Shown here: in pieces, positions 57,301 to 64,000 of the stretch | How the letters are laid out: every line of letters begins with the position of its first letter | How positions within the stretch are numbered: position 1 is the stretch's first letter | Source of the DNA: Cyanophora paradoxa | Taxonomy: Eukaryota; Glaucocystophyceae; Cyanophorales; Cyanophoraceae | Assembly (NCBI GenBank): GCA_004431415.1 | Contig: QPMI01000514.1 | Span: 124,001 to 188,000 of the forward strand | DNA length: 64,000 bases | Reading direction: 5' to 3' | Translations under genes and position numbers: made by a program | The notes under the pieces: generated by a model | Databases searched by the model: none | Seen by the model: only the letters and a program-made list of their open reading frames with translations | Told to the model about the DNA's origin: nothing

Positions 57301-57472
57301 CCGGGGGGCCGGCGTCCCCCTCAGCCCGCCGCCGGCCGCCCCGGCCGCCGCGGCCGCCACGGGCCTCGCCTCGAATCCCTTCGGGCAGCCTCCGGCGCCG
57401 TCCTCGCCGCCGCAGGGGCAGCAGCCCCCGCCGCCCCCGCCCCGCCGCGCCTCCCTCGGCAACGACAGCTGA
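52493..57472 (+). CDS. CNNM/CorC-family divalent metal transporter
   Basis: Over 20 exons give a complete CNNM (ACDP), an Mg2+ transporter or regulator of the plasma or internal membranes. DUF21 membrane domain: SAFFSGLTLGLMSIDCLQLE, IIMRTGTELERKYASAIYPV, RKKGNLLLCTLLIGN, MFVNNSLAILMAD, TSGIAGALITTAITVVFGEV, VPQAFCTRYGLAVGGRLIFL, KASIMLFFPASYPVAWVLDK. Then the acidic helix ELSALVEIQAEKGEHDEEKF and the CBS pair: EKVMTPISEVFMLEID, AEIFRAGHSRIPVYEKERNS, VVGLLIVKDLILLDPD, DMVLNEFKTGKAHVALVHRV, IIGLVTLEDVMEELIGEE. A cyclic-nucleotide-binding-like domain follows: AIYRSGEPNQHFMAVVIQGE, then GPWSLLGPRAL. The tail is Pro/Ala-rich, ending ASLGNDS at 57472 through an intron that restores phase. The start may have one more exon upstream. 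Confidence 0.92.
52991..53002 (+). other. 12-nt microexon of the CNNM gene
   Basis: CTCATCGGAAAC is flanked by a TGCAG acceptor and a GTGCGC donor. It inserts LIGN, in phase, between NLLLCTL (exon ending 52920) and MFVNNSL (exon from 53072). The family motif is NLLLCTLLxGNxxVN, so the four residues are required. Confidence 0.88.
54276..54305 (+). repeat. 30-nt poly-C tract in CNNM intron
   Basis: Thirty uninterrupted C lie inside the CNNM intron between the CBS-1 exon (SRIPVYEKERNS) and the exon VVGLLIVKDLILLDPD. A second tract, C25, lies at 56526-56550 in a later intron of the same gene. Confidence 0.95.
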
Positions 57473-57986
57473 GAGCAGTGGCGCGGGGGCGGCCCCGCGC
57501 GCCCCGGACCGTTTCAGCGCCTCAGAAAGCCCTAACTCCTATTTGCGAGACCTCGTCAAGCAGCCTCGCCAAACCCTCCCGATGTTGCATGCGGCCCCTG
57601 GTGTACATACAAAACGAGTGTTGAACTAAACATAGCAATTGCGGAATTTCGACGCGCAATCACAAAGTCACTCTTGCTGCTCGGGGCCCTTGTTCTCGTT
57701 GTTCTCCATGAGCCTTGCTGCGCGCCGCACCGCTGGCCCCTCGTCCTCTTCATTCTTCGACGCCAGCGATCTCTCCGAATCTACAAGTGCAATAGCTTCA
57801 ATTTTGCAAGTTGATTTTCGCTTTCATTAGCGTTACATATATATAATTACGGTTTTTGATGCTTATAAGGAACTTCGGAATTTAATTTGCGCACGCAGTA
57901 CGTCCCTCACGCCGTGACGCACCGTGCTTGCGTTCACGGGATTCGGCCGCCGGCGCCGCGCCGCGGTCCGGATGGCCTGTACATGT
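57473..57986. other. Region downstream of CNNM
   Basis: This is GC-moderate sequence with an AT-rich part at 57780-57880 (TACATATATATAATTA-type). It probably holds the CNNM 3' UTR. A short frame here (57639-57830) has no splice support. The end of the truncated inverted gene copy (from 57882) lies in it. Confidence 0.4.
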
Positions 57987-58088
57987 GTCGCCCCAGTCGC
58001 GGGCCCAGTCTTCCTTCGTCGCGCCTGCGTTTGAGGACGGGCGCCGCGTCGCCTCCTCGTTCTCTGCGCGGGCCTCGTCGGGGGTCAT
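57882..58088 (-). pseudogene. Truncated inverted copy of the small gene at 58839
   Basis: From ATG 58088 the frame reads MTPDEARAENEEATRRPSSN and continues to WARDWGD exactly as in the plus-strand copy. At 57987 the homology stops abruptly, and the frame runs on through unrelated sequence (TCTGHPDRGAAPAAE...) to a stop at 57882. The copy therefore lacks the second half of the protein. Confidence 0.6.
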
Positions 58089-58940
58089 GCGCCGCGGCTC
58101 CCACGAGCGCTCCCTGCGCGCCGCGCGCCGGCGAGCGCAGTCGTGAGTGCCCGAGTACGTTCCTGAGGGGTCACAGTGTGAACGCAAAGTGCTGAGAGCG
58201 CGCGCACTCGGCCTGGCGATCCTTTTCAGGCGGCAGCGTCGCCTGGAGGGCGCCGGCCGCGAGCCGACGCGCTCCGAGGCCGGAAGCTCGAGTCGGGAGG
58301 CTGGCGCCGACGCGCCAGCAGCTGGCTGCAGCCGCGCGTAGCATCTCTAAATCTCTCGCTCGCGATCGATTTTTGCGAGGTGCTTGCATGCGCATGGACC
58401 GCAAAATTTGCGCATGCGAAAAACAAAGCTCGAGCTCGAGGAAACCCCAATTGCAAATGTAATATAATTATACATATAAAGCTTTATAATTAAGGGACAC
58501 AATATTAATCGCAACGGCTCGAGGAGATCTAGCTAGAGGGTCCGGAGAGCTCGAGCTAGGGGATCCGCGGAGAGATCTAGAAATGCTACGCGCGGCTGCA
58601 GCCAGCTACTGGCGCGTCGGCGCCAGCCTCCCGACTCGAGCTTCCGGCCTCGGAGCGCGTCGGCTCGCGGCCGGCGCCCTCCAGGCGACGCTGCCGCCTG
58701 AAAAGGATCGCCAGGCCGAGTGCGCGCGCTCTCAGCACTTTGCGTTCACACTGTGACCCCTCAGGAACGTACTCGGGCACTCACGACTGCGCTCGCCGGC
58801 GCGCGGCGCGCAGGGAGCGCTCGTGGGAGCCGCGGCGCATGACCCCCGACGAGGCCCGCGCAGAGAACGAGGAGGCGACGCGGCGCCCGTCCTCAAACGC
58901 AGGCGCGACGAAGGAAGACTGGGCCCGCGACTGGGGCGAC
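57987..58940. repeat. 371-bp near-perfect inverted repeat with 212-bp spacer
   Basis: The left arm 57987-58357 and right arm 58570-58940 are reverse complements over 371 bp. I found three mismatches: two near the inner ends, and one at about 58320 / 58607 that changes a codon. The spacer 58358-58569 is AT-rich and holds restriction-site-like palindromes (CTCGAGCTCGAG on the left, AGATCTAGCTAGAG on the right). Arms this similar indicate a recent inverted duplication or a fold-back element. Confidence 0.93.
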
Positions 58941-59183
58941 GCGCACGTCGATGTCGACACGGAACAGAACGCGAATGGTTTGAGCAGGACCTCATCCGCC
59001 CATGCATGCTTTAATTCTCTCCGACCTCCATATGTGATTGCGGCAGCGGCCGCGGCTACGGCACCCGAGCAGGAGGGCAGCTCGAGCGAGCGACCCGGCG
59101 CCAGCACTAGTGCCACGAAGTCGACTTCGCGCGGGCGAAAGAAGGCGAAGGTAGCCAGCAGCGACGACATCGGCGGCGAGTGA
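58839..59183 (+). CDS. Small unknown protein, intact copy of the inverted duplication
   Basis: From ATG 58839 an open frame of 114 codons reads MTPDEARAENEEATRRPSSN, then TKEDWARDWGD, and leaves the repeat arm at 58940. It continues through NGLSRTSSAHACFNSLRPPY, an Ala run, and a Ser/Lys/Arg-rich end (KSTSRGRKKAKVASSDD). An in-frame extension upstream to 58740 lacks an ATG start that I can support. The basic, Ser-rich tail could be a nuclear signal. No domain is recognised; real coding status is uncertain. It converges on PUS7 with 59 bp between stops. Confidence 0.45.
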   Translation: MTPDEARAENEEATRRPSSNAGATKEDWARDWGDAHVDVDTEQNANGLSRTSSAHACFNSLRPPYVIAAAAAATAPEQEGSSSERPGASTSATKSTSRGRKKAKVASSDDIGGE

Positions 59184-59242
59184 CCAGGAGCCCTTGTAGC
59201 CATTACATGCCAAGCTACCAGAGTACTCGTCAAGCTAATTAT

Positions 59243-62200
59243 TTAGTTCACCTCGCCGCCCTCGGCGGCTTTCTCGGCCTCGTCGCTGGCCTCCGGCCCC
59301 GCGGCGCCGCTCGCCGCCGCAGACCGCGCCTCTGCCGCGGCGTTCAGTGCCCGCTGCCGTCGCCAGTTAGCCTGTACGGGAGACCGGGGCCGCAGAAGAT
59401 TCGAACCTGGGCAGCGAGATCCGTCGGAGCCTTCATCATCTCGCGGAGGCACATCGTCGCGTACGCGGAGCTGCGTACCCCCTTAGGGAGGGGGTACGCG
59501 AAAAAGCGCGGGGGGTACCTCGGGAGCGTGAAGCCGACGGCGACCGCGGCGAGGGGTCCCGCGGAGGGCGCGAGGTGGGGTACGGGCCCCAGCGGCGCCC
59601 TCGGATCGTCCAGATCCGGGATGTGCTGCCGAGTAGACGGATTAAATCAGGTTTGATCGAAAGGGGGGAGAGGAGCGAGGTACCTGGTTTCGCGACTCAA
59701 CAACGTCGAGGTCGGTCCGAAGGAGGGGCTCCTCCACAGCTGCGTACCGCGCGATGCGCCTGGGGGAACGGTGTCGCGGGATCGCGGGGCTCGCTGGGGC
59801 AGGGCACGCGGACCACCGGAAGTCGCGGGGCTTGACGACGAGCGGGCGGTACCCCCCGGGGAGGGCGTACTCCCTGCAGGGGAATTAATCGAACCGGGGG
59901 CGCCGCGCCTTCTAGAACAGCCTTCTATGCGGGCCGAGAGCCCGTGAACTCTTAGGAGCCTCTTGCTTACTTCTGCTTTAGGTTGAGCCCGTCGATGTCG
60001 ATGCCGTCCGCAGCCATCGCCTCCCGATACCTGTCCCCGCGTACCCCGGCTCGGATGTATCCCCCGGAATGAAGGGGGGAGAATGGGGCGTGCCGGTCCT
60101 TGAGGGCGTGGGAGGGGTACTGCACGTCGAAGCCGGGGAGGGGGAGCAGGACGTCGGAGAGCCCGTACCTGGTCGCTCGGGAGAGGGGGTACGAGTCGGC
60201 GGCGCGGCTTCGTGCGCGGGCGCGGAGGCGGTGCACCTCCCGGAGGCGGCCTCCTCAGCGGAGAGGGCCCGCACGGCGCGGCGCCCGCCCCCGGCCCGCC
60301 CGGCGCCCGCCGCCCCGTCGCCCTCCCCGCCCTCCTCCGCCCCGGCCACCGCCGCCGCCGCCTCCGCCTCCTCCGCGTCGGCGGCCACCGCGTCCTCCTC
60401 CGCCGCTGCCCGCCCGTCAGCGCGCGTCCGAAGCAAGCGCTCGCTACAGCTAGTCAACATTCAGCTCTCTGGGCTGGTGGGTGGGGTGGGAGGGGGCAGG
60501 GGCGGGGGCGCACGGGTCGGGGCCTCGGCGCGGGCGTCGGCGAAGACGAGGTCGCCCTCGAGCGCGCCCCCGGGGCACATCTGCGGCCGCCGGGGCAGAG
60601 CAAGCAGCGTCGGGCTCGGACGAAGAAAGGAAGGGCGGGGGCGGCTCGAGGCCGAGGGGGGGAGGAGGGGCCCGCTAGGCGCGTCCCCCGCCTCGCCCGC
60701 GGGCTCGCACCTGCACTCGGAGGGAGGCCATGTGGTTCCAGATGAGGCTCTGGTACGCGTGCACGTACATCGTCCGCATGTTCCGCGGCACCTGAAGCTC
60801 GCCTCAGCCGCGCGCGCGGGGCGCCGGGCGGAGAGGGGAGGGCGGACGGCGCCGAGGGCGGCGAGGGGGTCGGAGAGGCCGTTGCGCTTGAAGCCGGCCA
60901 GCAGCGAGCTGCGCCGCCGCCAGCCCCGGTGAGCCCCCGCCGGGGCGCGCCCCCGAGGCGCGTGGCGTGGCGGCCGCGCAGGTATTCTCTGGAGGCTCGG
61001 CGCGGGGCCCAACTAGGTGATGCCCAGAGGCTCAACATTCTCTCCTTAATGCCCGCTAGGCGATGCCCCCCTGAGCGGGGGCTAGGCCCGACACGCCCGC
61101 CTCCGTCGCCCCCGGGGCCTCCTTTCCTCGAGTCCGGCGCGGCGCGGCAGGCCCGCACCGCTCGACGAGCATGCCGCGCGGCATCTTCCGCAGCGCCCCC
61201 TCGATGTCCTGCTCCCGCCCACAGCGTCAGAAGCTCCCAGAGGCTCCCCCGCAATGCGAGGGCGGCCGGCGCAAGGGCGGGGCGGGGAGAGTCGGCCGCT
61301 AGATCTTATCGAGGCGAGTCCCGGCGGCCACGGGGCGGGGCCGGGCGGGCGGGGCGGCGGGGGGCGTGCCTTGGTCTTCGCGAAGTGCTCCCGCGCCCGC
61401 GCAGCCTCCGTGCTCTCTGCGCCCCCGCGCAGCACAGCTCGAAGAGCGAAGAGGAGGGGCGGGGAGAGGCGGGGCGGGGCGGGGCGGGGCACCGCCGGGG
61501 CGGGGGGAGAGGATAGCGTCGACGGCGGCCTGCCACTCCCCGCGCAGGATGTGGGCCCCCACCTGCCGGACGCGCGCGTCAGAGAGGAGGAGGGGGGCGG
61601 GAGGGCGAGGGGCGGACCTTGTGCGTGCCCGTCGACCCGAAGCGCTGTGTCCCCGGTCAGGAGAGAAGAGGAGAGGAAAGGAAAGGAAAGGAAAGGAAAG
61701 GAAAGGAAAGGAAAGGAAAGGAGAGGAGAGGAGAGGAGAGGAGAGGAAAGGATGGGGGAGGGGGCGCTGCACCTGGAGGCCGTAGTAGTTGAGGAAGCCG
61801 CGCTCGGCGACGGCGCGCAGGGCCGCCTCCAGCTGCCCCTCGTCCGCGTCCACGTCCCTGGCGCGCATCGACTGTGAGCGGGAGCGAGCGAGGCGAGGAG
61901 CGATCGGATCGAACCGGAGGACGAGGGAGAAGCGGTTGCCGGAGAGGTCTCCCAGCCGGATCGCCTCCCGTGCGTACCTGATTGAGACGAGGGGGGTATC
62001 GGATTTGCACCTCAAGCATTGAGGGCGGGGGAAGGGGAAGGGAATGCGCACCCGAAGCTGCCCAAGCGCATGCCCCGGAGGGTCTTGTTCAGGCCGCGGA
62101 GCCTCTCCGGCGCCACCTTGAAGGCGCTCACCTGAGATGGGATTTTAATGGACGGGCACAGGTTGGGAAAACGGAGTCGAAGGGGGTACGGGCCCGCTGG

Positions 62201-63494
62201 GTGGTGACGGCGCGCTTGTCCTTGGTACCCGCGTAGGAAAAGGTCTTCGGGGTGACCCTGGAGGGGTACAAGGGTCGCACCCGGGCGCGAGAGAGGGAAG
62301 GCGGGTACAGAAATTACACACTGGAGCAGGCGGCAGAGGAGGCCAATCGCGTCCATCGTGTCACGGTTCTCCTGCGGCCAAGAAGAGGGGTAAGCCGCGA
62401 TTCGAGCCAGGGCCCATTCCCCTGCCCGGTAAGCCCCCGTACCTTATAGAGGGCGAACGTCACGTGCTCTCCGTTCGCCCAGCGCGGCCCGGCTGCGAGC
62501 GGGGTACAGTGAGCGCGGGCGTCGGGTTCAGAGGGTGCGCGGCATCGCGGGAGCGCACCCTCCTGCTCGCGGCCGCGCTTCTGCCCGACCCCGGCGCCGG
62601 GGCCGAAGCTCCCGCCGGCGCGCTTGTCCACGACTCCCACTCGGGCCCGCACGCACCTGCGCCCCGCCCCGCGTTGGATTCCGAGGGGGTAGGGGGGTTC
62701 CCGTGGGGGTACGCGGCTCTCACTTGGCCTTCTCCCCGGCCGCCGCGCCAGGGGGGTCCACGGTGTCAGTGACGACGCCGGGGTACTGCGCCTTGATGAC
62801 GTTGTGGAGGGCACCCCGCTTCGCCTTGTCCGCCGACGCCTGCGCGCGGGGCTCCCGTTGGGACTTGGCATGTTGAAGCTACAGCTGGGACGGCGCACGG
62901 AGAAGATGAAGGGATCGGATTTGGCGCCGGGCTTTGTCGCCCAGGCAGCGAAGCGACCGGCCTCCTCCTCGCCCACGGCCGCCACAAGCTCCGGGGCCGC
63001 CTGCGGCTTTGAGTCCTCCGGATTCGATCCCGTCTCGGGCTCTCCGCTGCCGGCCGCGGGCTCGCTGCTGGCCGGCGCTGCGGCTGCCTGCGCTGCCGCG
63101 TCCTCGTCGAGCTTACGGCGTCGGGCCGCCCGCTCCTGCAGATCGGAGCCGCGCTCGAGCTCGCCCGCGCATTTGCTCGCGCCCCGCACGCGCGGCGGGT
63201 GCGAAAGCGCACCTGATCAACCTCGGGCAGGTCGAAGGACGTGAGCCGCACGACGCTCCCGCTCGGATCCACCTCGTGAACGATGAAGTCGGAATACGTA
63301 CGCGCTGGTCAGGGACGAGGGAGCGGCGCGCGGGCGATCGAGCGAGCTCTTTCAAAGCGGAGCAAAGGATATCTCTGCTTGATGATGCCGCGGAAGCCCG
63401 GGAGGTCAGGGTTTAGGAACGCCGTGATGCCGACCGAGTCCTCGGTCGGCGTGTCGAACGACGCCGCCGGCTGTGCTGGTGCCGTGGTGGCCAT
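59243..63494 (-). CDS. PUS7: tRNA/mRNA pseudouridine synthase PUS7 (TruD family)
   Basis: The start is ATG 63494 (MATTAPAQPAASFDTPTEDS). Order of landmarks: GITAFLNPDLPGFRGIIKQR joined to YSDFIVHEVDPSGSVVRLTS, a Lys/Glu/Ala insert, PGAKSDPFIFS, RGALHNVIKAQYPGVVTDTV, GEHVTFALYKENRDTMDAIG, LLQVTPKTFSYAGTKDKRAV (TruD motif with the catalytic Asp in GTKDKRA), FKVAPERLRGLNKTLRGMRL, IRLGDLSGNRFSLVLR, LNYYGLQ then RFGSTGTHKVGAHILRGEWQ, VPRNMRTMYVHAYQSLIWNH, YGLSDVLLPLPGFDVQYPSH, YREAMAADGIDIDGLNLKQ, EYALPGGYRPLVVKPRDFRW, EEPLLRTDLDVVE, and YATMCLREMMKAPTDLAAQ. The end is Ala/Glu-rich, with the stop at 59243. PUS7 modifies U13 of tRNAs and sites in mRNA. The first intron appears to be U12-type AT-AC; a late intron has a GTAAGC donor. 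Confidence 0.93.
61661..61751 (-). repeat. (GGAAA)n / (GGAGA)n pentanucleotide array in PUS7 intron
   Basis: About nine GGAAA-type units are followed by GGAGA units on the plus strand. In the PUS7 transcript this is a CTTTC/CTCTC polypyrimidine array of about 90 nt between the exons RFGSTGTHK and LNYYGLQ. Confidence 0.9.
63298..63372 (-). other. PUS7: Probable U12-type AT-AC intron of PUS7
   Basis: On the minus strand, exon 1 ends ATCAAGCAGAG at 63373. The intron begins ATATCCTTT (63372-63364), the exact U12-dependent AT-AC donor. It ends CCCTGACCAGCGCGTAC at 63298, giving an AC acceptor with a CCCTGAC branch-like word whose A is about 12 nt upstream of the splice. Removing these 75 nt joins AG to GTATTCC and gives KQRYSDFIVHE, the family sequence. 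No GT-AG or GC-AG choice restores this. Confidence 0.8.
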
Positions 63495-63744
63495 GGTGAC
63501 GAAGATGGCGCGTCCGGAGAAGAGCTGGGCAGACGCAGGGCGCCCGGGCAGCGGGGATCGGCTGGCGAGGGCTCCGGTCCGGCGGGGGCGGAGGTGACCG
63601 ACGCCGAACGCCGCGTGAAGCGTCCGCGCGTGCAGTCTCGAAAGATCAAGCAGCAGCAAGCCCCCCAGTTCCAAGAACAGGCAGCAAGGCAACTGTACCC
63701 GGGAGCCGATCGGGCTTGTTGCCCAGCAGACACGGCCGGCCGCG
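63495..63744. promoter_or_regulatory. Divergent promoter region, PUS7 / Pro-Met-rich gene
   Basis: These 250 bp lie between divergent start codons. A Gln/Arg-rich open frame without an ATG (from about 63594) crosses it and is probably 5' UTR sequence. Confidence 0.4.
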
Positions 63745-64000
63745 ATGGCCGATCCATCGTACGCCGCACAAGCTGCGGCACAGCAATGGGGCGCGTACGG
63801 CGGTGAGCCCGCCGATCGCTTGGGAACCACGTCGAGCCACGCGCGTCTCCTGACCACCCCGCGTGCTTTCGCGAGCAGCTTACTATCAATGGGGACCAGA
63901 CGGGATGCCGCCGATGCCTCCAGGGATGCCTCCGATGCCTCCCATGTGGCAGAACCACGGCGGCCCGCCCCCGCCGCCTCCGCCGCCTCCTGAAGCGATG
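63745..64000 (+). CDS. Pro/Met/Gly-rich protein, N-terminal fragment (runs off window)
   Basis: From ATG 63745 the first exon reads MADPSYAAQAAAQQWGAYG. An in-phase intron with a gtgagc donor and a gcag acceptor joins it to AYYQWGPDGMPPMPPGM, more MPP repeats, WQNHGG and a run of Pro ending at the edge. Such Tyr/Gln/Gly then Pro/Met-rich N-termini are common in RNA-binding and splicing proteins, but no folded domain is inside the window. Confidence 0.6.

Noticed and set aside
52493-57472. Bacterial-type hemolysin/CorC gene acquired by transfer
   Set aside because: The RKxGNLLLCTLLxGN and GPWSxLG motifs and the C-terminal cyclic-nucleotide-like domain are those of eukaryotic CNNM, and the gene has over 20 introns.
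63594-63744. Gln/Arg-rich open frame upstream of the last gene
   Set aside because: It begins without an ATG. The first ATG with an in-phase splice to the next exon is at 63745, so this is more likely 5' UTR.
1-64000. CRISPR arrays, operons, Shine-Dalgarno sites
   Set aside because: All recognisable genes are intron-containing and eukaryotic. No regularly spaced direct repeats were seen.

Overview
This window looks like nuclear DNA from a very GC-rich, unicellular, photosynthetic eukaryote, most likely an alga such as a haptophyte or pelagophyte-type stramenopile; the lineage cannot be fixed from sequence alone. The reasons are these. Genes are broken by many short introns (mostly about 50-90 nt). 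The proteins are typically eukaryotic (MMS19, RNase H2 catalytic subunit, anoctamin, CNNM transporter, PUS7, mRNA cap methyltransferase). Two proteins point to a plastid: an RsmI-type rRNA methyltransferase with an N-terminal targeting-like extension, and a DnaJ-type zinc-finger protein with a twin-arginine, lumen-type leader. All gene models here were built by hand from splice-site pattern, reading phase and family resemblance.

Layout, left to right: an unknown protein (-) head to head with an RNMT-like cap methyltransferase (+); RsmI (-) and a thylakoid-lumen-type DnaJ zinc-finger protein (-); an acidic repeat protein (+); a palindrome-rich spacer; a polytopic membrane protein (+); an EF-hand-like module protein (-); a 3.6-kb stretch without a confident gene (19.9-23.5 kb) with two AT-richer islands; two unknown genes head to head (23.5-28.3 kb); a T-rich island bounded by direct repeats (28.4-29.3 kb); an anoctamin (-); a head-to-head pair of F-box/LRR-like genes; MMS19 (-) head to head with RNASEH2A (+); a long coiled-coil protein (-) head to head with a CNNM transporter (+); a 371-bp near-perfect inverted duplication of a small gene; PUS7 (-) head to head with a Pro/Met/Gly-rich protein that runs off the right edge.

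Seven head-to-head promoters, of 79 to about 490 bp, organise the window. The shortest joins two genome-maintenance genes, MMS19 and RNASEH2A. The most striking features concern splicing. There are two homology-verified 12-nt microexons, many GC-AG introns, a donor pattern far from GTRAGT, and long C-homopolymers that always lie on the sense strand of introns. There is also what looks like a U12-type AT-AC intron in PUS7, with an exact ATATCCTTT donor.
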